Source: Smittia aterrima
Taxonomy: Eukaryota; Arthropoda; Insecta; Diptera; Chironomidae
DNA length: 64,000 nt
Assembly: GCA_033063855.1 (NCBI GenBank)
Contig: CP093830.1
Coordinates: 11,718,854 to 11,782,853 of the forward strand
Direction of reading: 5' to 3'
Part shown: positions 28,856-41,927 of the stretch, piece after piece
How positions within the stretch are numbered: the stretch's first letter is position 1
How the letters are laid out: each line of letters begins with the position of its first letter
The notes under the pieces: model-generated
The model's input: the letters and a program-made list of their open reading frames with translations, nothing else
The model's database searches: none
Told to the model about the DNA's origin: nothing
Translations under genes and position numbers: made by a program

Positions 28856-31800
28856 AAATTCTGATCTCTTAACGAGGTTTCGACGCGCGACCTCAGCAAC
28901 AAAGTTTAGATTCCCACTCCTTAATGATTCGGGAACAAAAAGCGAAAAGCAAATGAATCAAAAATGAGTTAACCTTTGATCATAAACCACAAAAGAAATA
29001 AATTTGCAATCTTTCGCGAATGAATTCAATGTAAATATTTGCCAATCCGCGCATTTGCCGTTTGTGCCGAGAAGGAGGAATAAATTTTCAAATATGAGCC
29101 CGAGATCAATTTTTCTCTCGCTGTCTTCATTTTTTTTTCTTCGCCAAAGCACGGGACGTCGAGAGGGAAAAAACAAATAATTTATTTTTAATTCCAATAA
29201 CTACGTTTTAATATTGCAATATATTTCATAATTTATTTTCAATAAGCCGAAGAAAGAGACGGAGACAAACAAGAAAGAAACATTTTTTCCGTCTTGTTGA
29301 TTAGCGAGAAGAATTATTATTCTTAATCTACATATTTTGCGTTGCGCTACAGATGTTTGTTGCCTTGCACCGTCGCTGGCAAAGCTACAGCTCTAAAACA
29401 CAAACGTCAACGTTTCGAGGCTTATAAATGTAAGAATTTCAATTGGCGTCTAACGCCCACGAGCGAACACAATCGCTGAAACGCGCGCGAGAGCTTTTTA
29501 TTTCGAAGGAAACCAGTTTCGTGTTCCATGTTTTTGTCTAGATTTGTTAATAACATTTCTTATGTTACAAGAAGTACGCGCGCGACAGCATCCGAAAACG
29601 AATCGGGCGATGTTTGTAAATTATGATCAAATATATTTCAAGTTCCTTTCGAGACTGTCTCGCTCATAAGAGAGTGTCGGGGTTTATTTATTGTCGGACA
29701 ACGGTCCAGCCCAAGTTTAAAAGCGCTCCATGTCGTTACATGTCAACTTTATGTAGACTTGTCTTCTTCGTTGTTGTCGATCGTCTTTTGCGACGATCGC
29801 AATCCACATATTTGTGTCGGTGTTTGTCGTCCGCAAGTCGAGCAAACGAGCCTGAGGATGTGTCAATGAAGGACAGTTAAAACGATATTTTCATAAAAGT
29901 TATGATCCGACCGTGGAGTGCGAATGTTTCTTTTATTTCTTCATAAGATTCACAAATAAAGACAAACATATTGTGAAAGGCCCCGATTTACATAAAAGGA
30001 ATGTTGTTGGTTTGATGCTTTTACGTCGTTTGAGTCGTCCAGGGTTGCGCCCCAAGACGTGCGACTTGATGAATTATAAAAAGTCATTAATCCGAGCGAT
30101 GGCGAACTCATGCACCATTAAACTTAATATATTTGAACGCATTAAGTTAATTTATGTTTTATCATTGAAAGCGAATTGTTGACTCTCTCAGTTCGATGTC
30201 TCCTTCTGGGCTTTAGCTTCTCTTTTTCGTGTCGTCGTCCAGCACCGCAATTTATTTAAATCAGATCTGATGTGCGAGATAAAAAATCAATTTTCCAAAG
30301 TGTTTCTTTCCCAATTCTTCTCGTTTATTTTTTTCGATGCTCTGGAGATAAATAATTTATGATCACATTTTTATGTTTTTCGCAATTAAACGAGAGCAGA
30401 TCGGCACGCTGACAATTCAAAGACGTAACGAAAGGACTGCGATTGCTTCGATAAATGAAGTGAAGAGATTAGGGACAATTTGAGAGGCTCGTCACGGTCG
30501 TTTGTCAACGAAGTTCTTTAATCAACGAAAGAGTTGACTCACGACTGTCCCCAGCTTTACAATCTCTTCGCCACGATCGCCAGACTTACATCAATCTTTG
30601 GTTTATGCTTCACGCTTTGGATGTTTAATTACGCGAACCACTCAAAATAGATTTAAAGGGGCAAAGTATCTTCGGAACAGTGAAAGTTAATTTGGTTTTG
30701 TTCTTCTTTGCGGTTGCAGATTGAAAATTTATTGTTTTGCGAAGTGTTAAATAACTCAAAGGCTTTATGATGGAAACGACTTAATAAAATTTTTAGTAAA
30801 ATCGTTAAGACCCGGAGTTAAAAAACCTAAAGTTCAAAGACACAATCATCAATTTCTGGTCTCAACTCAAATCTCGAGGGAGCAAGTCGAGGTCGTGTTA
30901 ATCACATTTCTCTTAATGCTCTTGTCGGTTCAATTTCATCATCATTATTGCCCAGGCCAAGCCAATTATCTCTCTTGATGCTGTTTCATCTTAATGAACT
31001 TCCCCCGAAAAATTTTCAACAACGAGAACCATCCGAGTCGAGGCGAAGCTTAAACCTTTTTCGATGCATCCGACAAGGCGAAAAAAATTGTTTTACGATT
31101 ATTTTTATTGACGATTCTTTTAGCGACTTAAAATATGAAAAAAGCCTAAAAGATTGATTAAGAATTAGTTGAGGGGAAGGCATGAGCCGCCTCTCGGGAG
31201 GATCGCTTCAAGATTAATGTTAACGGTCGTAGTCAACATCGAGGAAACTTTGTTGAGAACCTTGACGCATCTTACAAACTTTCCCTTGAATGAGCCTCAA
31301 GTGTTTAACGTGAAATTAACGAAATCGTAACTTCGCAAGTCTGATGCATCCAGAAGAACGTTAACGTCAAGATAAGTTCATAATAGCTTCTCTCAACGCA
31401 TCAAGCAAAGCAATTTTTATTCCTTTTCATCGACCTGGCTCAGCCTCGACCACAACAAAGCCTCAACGAAAGTGAAAGTATGCCCTCTCACGACTTTGTC
31501 GAACCCGAAAATTGTTTTAAGCGAAGGAACAGAAGAAAAGAGCTTACAATGTCGCGATGAGGTCTTTCAATTTCAGTTTTATTTTCGTTTTGTTTTGCTG
31601 TTTCGAGAAAGAAAGAAAATAATGAGATTTTTCGATTTAACACAATTGTGTTGAGCTTTGTGAATGCATTATTACGTATTCGGCTTCGTCGGCCTTTGCA
31701 GTCGCTTTATTATTTCATGTATTTTGGCTTAGCATGCAGATAAGGCCTCAGGCCTCATTGCGCTTTATCAGCTTCAAGCTAAATTGTATAAATTGGTTAT

Positions 31801-34800
31801 TGTCTACCGACAAGGCCGTTGAAAGCAAGAGAAAGAGATTTTTAGTGAAAGATCCGCGAGTTTTGTTTCGAATTTGTTGAAATCAATGGAATTTCCGAAA
31901 GATTTAAGATTTCTTCGACTGAGTTCATAAAGTTTCTGTCACAAATCGCTTTGGATCTCAAACTTCCATGCATTGCTTATGTTTGTTTAATGTTTCAATT
32001 GTGCTTCGACCGCTTTCTTGAGGCTAAATGCAATTTAAATCTTTCATAAACAAACAAGCGCTCTAAAAAAAAGTTCGTAACTCACAATCTGACATAATTG
32101 GTAATTTAATTAAATTAAAAGCTTAATTGTTCTCGGGTTAAAGCCACCAGAGTAGGCGGCTGTGATACATAAGTTCAAGCCGTGCGACTAAAAAGCTGCG
32201 TAATTATATAATAAACGACTGCTAAAGATAATTGTCAGTCCCTGGTGCTTATTGCGAAAAGTTATGGCAAATCCAAACATGACTGTTAATAACAAACGCC
32301 GCTCGAAAGCATCGACATCAAAGTTACACAAATTATCTGTAAATGGACATGCGGTAAACAAATATAATAATTTTCATGAAACTGAAACCAACTGCGACGT
32401 TAAACGAGGCTGTTAGAGCTGTTAGCGCCCATTTGTTTCAACTTTATGACGAACGCACGAGTAGATTTCGATGTCGAGTGCAAAAACTTTTTTTCTCTCG
32501 TTTTTTTTTGGTTAGGCAAATCTCAAGTCGCTTCTCAAGTCGTTTTCTTTTTAAAAAGTTTGTTGTTAACATCATCAGTAGCATTTCAATTGTGGGGACA
32601 GGAGCGAGCATAAAATGTAATGAATGGTACTTTTTTATTGTTCATTAGCTGCTTAATATTCAGTACATGATTTCTTCTTGCAGTTTCCATGCTCGTTTTT
32701 ATCTTAATTAGATTGCCAGATGAGTTAGCAATGACTCTCCCCTCACTGTCGTCGTGTTATGTCTGAATACTCCGAAAGCATCAAGCAAGTAATCACAGTC
32801 GAGATGCTCGCTCAAAGAAAGCACTTTGTCTCAAGGTTCTCGCTCTCTGTCCCCGCAACAACGTGTAGTCTTCATTAAAGCGAAAAGAATCTTTTCAAGA
32901 GAAGAGTTTAAAATACCTTTGGCAATAATTAAGCTGAAGTAAAATGGCTCTTTACAATCAAATGCATTTTTCATTTCCATTTTCTTATTCTCGCTCAAGG
33001 TACACTTAATAAATCAGATAGAGCTCATGAGTTGACTTTAGGAAACCGAAATTACGACAACGTCTATTGTGCCATCCACGAGACGACGGCGAAGAGAGTC
33101 GAGCAAGAGAAGGAATAAATATTTTAATTGAAAACGAATGGCGATAGAAATCTTTGTGACTGAAAAAAAAGAGTCATCGCCGAATGTGTTAAAGCTCGAG
33201 ATGAGTTTATTTAATAGACAATTTAATTAGTTGCTTGAGTATCGGTTTCGCTCTCCACGGTTTCCATTCTTCGATTCCAGTTTTTCTCGCTCGATTGCCA
33301 TTAGACGCTGTTGTTGATCTAGAATGAGGAACCGATCAATCAGACCAACTACGGCGAAGCGATTATTGGGGTGAAGCAAGGCCTATGCGAAGGCGAAAGA
33401 GTCTTTGATTTAATTAGAAATTTATGATTTTTTAATGGCAACAAGAATCGAAATTCTTTTCAATTTCTTCAATGAGCTGTGGCATTTGGTGCGGGTTTGT
33501 GTTTGTCTAACTAAACGAATCGTATAATTAAACTCAACTGATCACTTTGAAGGTTATTCTCCCGAAACAGTCGAGAACAAAATAAATAAACGATTCTCGA
33601 TGGTACTGATGATTTAAACGGTGCAATCGTCGGCTTCTCTTCAAAACTAAATCGTAGAACAAAGTACTTAAACGATAGAGATCTCTTCACTTCACAAAAT
33701 TAGGAGATCGCAGATTAATAGAAGAAACTTATTTGGTTCTCGACCCCAAACCATTCAAAAGCTTTTAATGTTTTGACTTTTTCCTGTTTCACAAATCGCT
33801 CGGACCATGAACATCATCGGAATTCCTTATGCAGAGCATCAATCTTTGGCGACGTGAGAGATAAATTTAAAACGCTTTGAGATGACAGGGAAAAAAAACT
33901 TTTAAAGCATTTTGGCAGATTCATAAGCGATGGGACTGCAAGGCGAGCCACAAAAAGCAATCAATCTGTCGTCAGATATTCAAAGTATTCAAAGTATTAC
34001 GATGACGCTTCAGGCGATCAATCCTGTCCACGGCCTTGGTGTCAGACAATGAGAAATCATTTGAGTTTTTGTGTTGAATGAAAGCGAGTTTTTTAAGCGC
34101 TTAACTAAAACAAGACTAATTGATTTCTTTCTTCGGTCACATGAGCTTCGAGTCGTTTCATTTCATTGTCATTAAGAATGTCTTCTCATTAACTTGAAAG
34201 AGCTTTTTGTTCGGAGCTTACGATTCATTGAATCTAGTTGTGAACAATAACAATTAAAGTAGGTGACGTGAACAACCAAACGATTCGAATTCGAAGTCAA
34301 TTTAAATTTATTCCTCGGCTGTCGCGACTTTATGATTTGCAATAAACATTTTGCGCGGTAAAAATAATGTTGAAGAAAAATAATTTGTAGCGACTGAAAG
34401 TTCTCGAAGGAACGAGCGAATAGCAGAAGTCGTGATGTTTCTGTTGAGATTATTCGATGATTAAAGACAATGTTGGAGCCTGTTCTGTACTCTAAGGCTT
34501 TCAATTCCAGAATTATTTTCGTTCAATTATAAATTATGTTTCTGCTCTTTATTTCTGAGCTAAACGCCTCCATAGGATTCGGGCGAATCGAAAATATTTA
34601 TTTCAAACTATTCTGTACTTAGCCAGCAGCTTTCCAGCTTCTGCTGTCGAGTGGGAAAATGAATGGTTTAAAATTATTTAATTAAAAGCATTAACCACCA
34701 CGCTGATCGAGTCAAACTGGAGCTCACTGATAAAGAATTTGTTTTTCATCTGTTTAAGCATTTAATGTTTTCATTTCTGCGCCGCGAGACTTCGACTCGC

Positions 34801-37800
34801 TTTAGCAAAACTTATGTTCAAATGTCGAAAAATGCGAGATTAGATTATGATACGAGCAGCAAAACCATTTACGACTGACTTTGCTTTCGAGGGAATTTTA
34901 ACTGTTGAGATTGGGGCTGGAGAATTAATTGCTGTTGAAACTGAAACTGTTTCGTTATAAATCGTTCGGGCGAAGGTTCCGAACAATAAAATATCATTCA
35001 ATTTGAAAGAGTTGGCTGACTTAAGCCCTTCAGCAAATTTGATTGGATAAGATTACAGCGAGAAATGCAAGAACGCGCTGGGTCGCATTCGATCTTCAAG
35101 ATCTTCAACTCAACTATTGAATTCTTCTAGCAATTCTCTCTCGGACGAGTGAGACGAAAATTAAATGTAATAAAAGATTTTACACAGTCAAGAACAAACT
35201 GCAAGCGAGTTTTACGGTGCAATGAAAGGCGAGTGAGCTGATGGGGTCAGATTCTTAATCTCTCGAGTATTGTTTCGTTTGATCAGGTCCATTGTTCCCT
35301 TCATAACGAGACCGAGAAGGGAATTAAAGAAGTTCATAAGAAGAGACGATATCTTTCAGCCTCGCGCATTCTCATAAGTTTCGCTTGAAAAACGCTCGAC
35401 GCTGAAGAAAAATTATGCTTTATGGCTTTGTTGCGAGGGGATAACAAAATATGGTCGTTTTGCTGAACATAATTGCAAAGATTAAAGATTCTTTCTGTTC
35501 GTCTCGCTCTCTGCCAGCTTCTCCTCATGTTCACGATAATAAATTTCTTATTTGGTTTATTATCATTCCAATCGTCCAATTTGCTTTCATCCCGCTCGGC
35601 AAAGAGAGGCGGTCCGTGATGAGGTCTTTTGTGTCCCGTAAATTGCTTCCTGACGAGTCGAAAGTGCTTTCTTAAAGTCGTCAGGTCCGTGAAGAGCGGA
35701 GTTTCTAGCGTTTAACGACTTAACAATCACATAAAAGACGCGAAACTTTAAATCGTTAAGCTTTGAATTGAGTGGATTCGCAATAATATTTTCGTTTCCG
35801 CTAAACTGCGAAATTTAGAATTCATAAAGAAATCGGCTGCTTTAAGCAACTGCTTCTCATATATTCATCAACGAAGAAAGAGAAAAATAAACACAATGAT
35901 GAAGAAATAAATTGATTTTTTTCTTTTCCTCTCCTCGCCAATCGATTCTTCAACCAGTCAATTTCTTCTCGAGATTTATTGAACATCGAATTTATTATTT
36001 TTTAGTCTTGAGAGGTTCTTTCAAAGAATTTCGGAGTTTTTTCAAGAATGTTTGCTTAAAGCTGAAGCCGCAATTTTCATTAATGGAGTCTCTCAAAAGT
36101 TTATCAAAAGACCATAAACTTCAACGTCCGTCCGCTCCTCCGTTTTCGTGTGCAGCCATTAAACCTCTCGATATGACGTTCCGATATACATTTCACTTGC
36201 AACCTGCAACGAAGGCAGAAATTATAAATTAAACATCGCCTTCACGTTCATGAGAGCTTCAAGATTGAAAACGTTGAGATAAAAAATATTTCCTCGACTG
36301 CCCAATTCAACCTTCATTCCCGTTTCGTTATCAGTTGGCGAAGGCTCGACGCGATAGATCATTTGAACGACTATCACGTTTCTTTTCGCTACGAGGCTCT
36401 TTCGATGCTGATTGTATCGAGATTAGAGAAGAAATTGTATTTCAAAACAATAATTTATGTATTCCAAGCTTTCATCAAAAATCACGCAGTCGAGAAAAGA
36501 TTTTTTCCTTCTCTTACAACGAACGATCAATTTCTTCAACTTCTATCTTCGTCTTTCATCTCGAGGTTGAAATATCATTTCAGTTTCTGTTGTGGAAATA
36601 AAATTTCTGAGCAAAATTTGTTATTTATTGATTACTCAAGAAGATAAATGTGCAGAAGAGCTCAGTTTGATTTCTTGAAGTTGATACGAGCGACGTCAAT
36701 GGCGGATTCCACTGAGAGAGTTCAATCTCGACCGAAAAATCACGTCGCTTCAGCTAAATCCAACCGACAAGTCAAGTGAATTGAGAGACTTTTTTGTCAA
36801 AACAATGTCAAATGCTTGAGAAGCGAGTGGAGTTAAAGAAATTAACGGTTGTACGAGCGGAGAATGTTTTCTCACCGAAAGGAGAAGAAAGAAATCTTCG
36901 AATTTCAATTAAACTCCGCGAAAAATCTTTCATCGATTCAATCCTATGATGGGATTTTATATTTTTCTCTCTTCATCATTCGACTCATTGACAGTCACTC
37001 GAACCGATCGATGAAAGAACCTCTTTGGGGCTAATGTTAGCTTTACCTTCTTTCCCATCGCCTCAATCTCATCGTCGCTCTTTTAGCAAACCGTGGACAT
37101 TGTTGTGAGTATTTATTGGCTGTTATTTGTTCACATCTCATGTCTAGCAAAAATTTATCACGGTCTCGAGGCTGCATCTGATTAGAATTTTAATCGCTTG
37201 CTTTGAGTACATTCAACGAGAGAGAAAGAAAGATTCACAAAAGAGCGATTAAGTGAACAACAGTGAACCAATAAATCTGAAAATTACTGTAATTGTCCCT
37301 GCTCTCCATCGTATCGCGATCCTTCTTGACTCGACTATTCATTCAAAGAGATTATAACATAAATATTGCAACACTAAGTGTAACGTTTGCATTCAATTCA
37401 TAACCCGACGTTTCAGATGACACGAATTGAGGAAAAAGAAATCTCTTTCTCGGTCCCGAACGACATCATAAACAAAACAAAAAAGCTTTATGCCTTTTTT
37501 TTCTTTATGGTATCACAACAAAGCCAACGAGACTTTCCAGGAATAGACATCGCAAACCGAGATTTCTAAGACAGCAAAAAATGCATAATATTCGAAAATA
37601 TTATTGCCCTCGAGATACGAAACTGAATTCTCATGAATGTTGCTTTGATTTTCATTCGCTATAAATCGAATCACATAAATTCTTAAAACTTCATCTCGCT
37701 CTCTCGTTCATAACGGAGTTAAGCCCGAGAAGGCGATCGAAAGAAGGCAAAGCACAAAATCCTCGGATGTGATTTCCACTAAATCAAAATCTGCCAGCCG

Positions 37801-39524
37801 TGTGACGTACTGAAGAAAGCGGATTGTTTTATGAGCTGTTCTTAAGTCATTAAGAATGTTTACGACTCGAAGGAGAGTTTGTTGCTGAAGACCATTCATT
37901 AACGACAGAGCTCGCTTGCCCTTTTGTCTAACAGCATAGTTTGCCGAGAGAGAGACACGCAACGCTTTATTATAATGTCTCTGCCCATATTATTGATGTT
38001 GTGAACTCGGATCTCTCGGCGAAGAATCTTTCGTTCAACCTGATAAAGCAAAGAATTATCTCTTTGTCTGACGAGCAACGAGTTGCGCTAGCAGAGATAA
38101 AGCGAAGTTTTTCTCCTTAAAATGGCCATAATTATTATGAAAGCCTCTCAAGCGTACAGCGGTTCTTGGTTTTGGCATAAAAACTTCTTTCTCTTCCTCT
38201 CAACTGGGCATAAATGGACATTCTTTTATCTACTAGACTATCTCTCGCTAGTTCCCAAACAGAGAACAGCATTCATTTGTGTCATGCAAACGTTTAATCT
38301 AAACGCAGCAATCAGGTTGATGATGAAGTAATTACTGATTCAACTTTTGTGCAACAATGAAAGTCTGCGCGTGTTTTTTTGTAGATTTTATATTTCAACC
38401 GCTGCTCGAAGATAAATGCAGTAAATATAGAGCAGTCGAACATGGGAAGTCGAAATGGAAATGAAATATCTGTGTTAATGCACGACTGTCGATTTCTTTC
38501 TTCTTAAGTGACCGAAGAGGAAGAAGAACTGTCTCAATTAACAGCGTCACCTCAATAATTTTCTGCAATTAAACGACTTGTTGTTAACGAGCTCTGCGCT
38601 TTGCGATGCGAACGATAATTGAGATTTTCAGATCATCGTGAGAGATGATGCGCGCACTCGAGATGAGCTAATGGAGTTGAAACGTTTCTTCCTGTCAACT
38701 CTCTCTCCCTCTCGCTTAATTTATTGATGGCACTTTAGAGCTAATTCACCATGTCTCGCATTAAGCAATGTTTAAAACACCAGCATCGCGAGCCGCAACT
38801 CAAAGAAGGCTTGGCTGCGTGTGGGTTTAATGACCCCGCGAGTTTCAAAGCTTCCATGTTAACTGACAAACAAGAAGAAGAAAAAAAATAGTTTTCAAGG
38901 TTGATCGTTTTCTCCTTCACTTAACAAAAATCATGTTTGATCAAAGCTTTTCTTTTTTGTTTTTTAATTTTGTCGAGAAGCCAACTCGAGAACCACTCGA
39001 ACTATAAAAAATGTAGAGAATCTCATCAAAAATAATGACAAGCGACTAGAAATCGTTTATCAGCGTTGAATCTCATTCGTTTTAGCGCTGTTTGTTGCCA
39101 TTGGAATGTGTCCTAACCAAATAATCACTAGTCAATAGCATCCCACCTGACACGCCATGATCATTATATTTATGTCACATCTCGTTTTCGTCGAAATAGA
39201 ATTTGAATTTTTCAATCTTTTTTGATTTGATTTCATTTGATTTGACGACGGCTGAGTGAACATAAATTACGAAATTGGTAGCTTGACATGAAGCAGAAGC
39301 AAATGAGAAAGGAAATTATCACTCACTCACTGAAATAACTTGGAAGCTTGTGAGGGAGTGAAGTTTTTGGTTGAGAAGTTTTCTGTGACGGAATTTCTAG
39401 ATTCTCTTTCACATTAGTTCCAACCACAAATCCTTTATAATCTTTAGTAAATTAACGTGGAGCTCAAGTCACAACAATGAAATAAAAAATGATCGGGAGT
39501 TTATTGTTATTGTTCGAATGGCTT

Positions 39525-39539
39525 CTGCTGCTGCTGCTG
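39525..39539. repeat. (CTG)5 microsatellite
   Basis: Five perfect CTG units in non-coding DNA about 2 kb upstream of the first recognised coding exon. Confidence 0.9.
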
Positions 39540-41479
39540 GCAAGCGCGAACATGGAAAAATACTTTTTCAAAAAAATGTAATGCGCGACTTTAGTCGAAT
39601 TGATTTCTTTGGTTCGGAGGCTGGAGCAGAGTGAGAGATACAACATGGAAAACGTGTTATTAATTATTAAGCATTTATTGGCTGTCAACGGAATGTTCTA
39701 TTTCAATAATAATTTATGAGCGCTTTAATCTCATTGATACTCGTAATTTTACGTTCAATCGGTTTCTTCTCAAGCCTGCGACTGAACTCTGTCTGGTGTT
39801 GAATGGTAATTTGATTTCTTGTCTATGATAGATCGAAGGCTTTCGCGTAACACAGATTGTGTTGTAATTAAGAGTCCAGTTTACGTTGCGAGAAATATTT
39901 GAGTCGGGAAGAGAGAACAGCCTTCGAAGGTCACGAGTAGATTTATGGTGTTTTAATTAATCGAAATCTTTCTTCTTGTTCGAACAGCGCGAGTCTTTCA
40001 CAAGCTCCTTGATTGAGCAACTCCTCGCCGGCTACGCAGCTTTCATGTCAACATTCTTCTGATTAATTAAAAAAAAAATTCGGCAATTGAATGAACGAGC
40101 GAATCGAGAGGAATCTCATTCTGGTGATTAATTATTCAACGTTGCGATAGTAAGCAGCGCAACCATGAATTAAAAGTCTTCTTGTTCACAGACGCCGTAG
40201 TTTACCGCTCAGCCCGCTTAACGCGATTATGTCACTTAAAGCTGCTTTTATGCCAAGCAAAATGAGACGCTAATGAAAGAAACAGACGCGGAGACATTCC
40301 AAAATGTGAATAGATCTCAAATTATTAAATTAAGCACATTTATGAAACTATGAAGCGGTAGCCGCTTGTTGAAGGCAATGGCAGAGAAGCAAAAAACAGA
40401 AATATTAATTTCAATAAAGTGGCAATCCATCGAGGCATTTAAATGAAATGGGCATGGCAAATAAACAGCAACAGTTGCTTTTCAATTAAAACGTGATGAA
40501 ACAGCGACTCTTGATGAATGTTCTCATGTTAATTCTCAATCCGCTCGCCTACCCATCATCAAACCATTTGTTTCACTCGTCTTGTGAGCTATGCGAATAA
40601 ATCGCAGCTTTTGATCGATTAGAAAAGATTAACCTAGTTAAGTCAATTGAAATGTGCGCGCATTTCTTTATGATTTGCAGGTTTTCCTTGCCTTGCCTTA
40701 GGCCAGAGAATTCTCAACTAAATCTAACTCGAAAGTTAATTTTTTCGGTGGTTTAGATTTCAAAGTTGAGTGAGAAATGATTGCGCAAGAAATGTTGATC
40801 GATGAAGATCATTGAATTGAAAGAATTTCTCGTGTAATTGGAGCGCCAGCGTTTCTCTCTCCAGATCGTTAATGATGTTGACTCGATGATCCAATTTCAA
40901 ATAAACATCAGAGAAATCACTGAATATGTCAAAAGTGAGTCGATTAACCGGAGAGCTGACTTTAAAAATAGCAAAAAGCGCTTAAACCAGAATCGAGATC
41001 GTTTTGCGAGCTCGCGGCAAGGTTTCCAAGAAGGTCGCGGAGACCGAGCAAAAAAAAGCTCTTTATTGAACGATATAAACATGTTCGACTTAACATACCT
41101 GAGAATGGTTTCTTCATGCGATGGAACAAGCTCGACAATATGTGCCTGTGACCCGTTAAAATTATAGTCGCTTCGACTCTCCGCTGTAATTTATTGACGA
41201 TTTAGATGTAAAATTATAATAATTTCCTTCTCTTGTTGTCTTCTCCATATTGACGACTTGACTTGTTCATTTCGGCTTTTTACGAAAAGAATCACGATTT
41301 GTCTAGAGAATGCAGGAGAGTTGCATAACATGACTGATCACTCGCGGGGTCTCTCTCGTGAGGTGTTCTACGTAATTATCAATTTACCCGACAAACAAAC
41401 AATGCAAACTTGTGAATTACCTTTCGAAGGTCATTTCGTGGATTAAATTTAATCGATTTTCTCTCTCTTTTCATTTCAG

Positions 41480-41927
41480 GAATAACTCGACTGTGATAGC
41501 TTTATGGATTGGATGTTTATTTAGTGTAATTAAGTTTGCTGCCACAGCAGATCCCATCTTCGATCCTTCGACGACGATGCGACTAGTTTTAGTGCCGGCT
41601 GATGCTGCAGTCGGCTCTGTAATCTTTCGATTGAGAGCATCCGATGACGAGTTTGATTATCCATTAACGTTTGAGTTAGTGGGCGATACATCATCATCGA
41701 CAGTTCAAATCGACTCGTTACCATGTACAAAATACAATTCCGTCTGTCAAGCGAATGTTGTGCTGCGACGACGACTTGAGCCTGGTCGCTATTACGACTT
41801 CCAAGTGTCTGTCAAAGACACGAAGGGCGGCATGGCGCAACAAAGCTGCTCCATCACTGCCACAAACTTCACAACACCAACAGACTTGATCTTCCCCAAG
41901 CGAACTAGCATTATAATGGTGTCAGAG
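41480..41927 (+). CDS. Cad86C: Cadherin exon a: signal-peptide core and EC1
   Basis: The acceptor is TTTCATTTCAG at 41469-41479 and the donor is GAG|GTAATT. One base completes a split codon and 149 codons follow. The exon holds a hydrophobic core (TVIALWIGCLFSVIKFAATA), a cleavage-like ATA, then EC1 starting DPIFDPSTTM. EC1 lacks the usual PEN and DRE calcium residues but has cysteines in PCTKYNSVC and a third in QQSC, which suggests a disulfide. Sequons NFT and NNS are visible. The open frame continues upstream through the acceptor only to a GTG, so an upstream ATG exon is needed. Confidence 0.85.

Larger units (their letters stand above)
14444..41479. other. Gene-free DNA before the first recognised coding exon
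   Basis: Twenty-seven kilobases with no recognisable coding exon, RNA gene or mobile element on either strand. All open frames are short, scattered over both strands and free of known domains. If the start exon at 14365 is real, this is the first intron of the cadherin gene; otherwise it is upstream DNA with an unidentified 5' exon somewhere in or beyond it. A 16-bp perfect palindrome lies at 28840-28855, a (CTG)5 tract at 39525-39539 and one copy of a 17-bp word at 20503-20519. Confidence 0.55.

Noticed and set aside
32141..32195. GTTCAAGCC with nearby stems suggesting a tRNA
   Set aside because: No coherent acceptor, D and anticodon arms could be drawn.
39222..39245. TTGATTTGATTTCATTTGATTTGAC tandem-like tract taken as an array
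   Set aside because: Only a short, imperfect pentamer run; no spacers, so not a CRISPR or satellite array.
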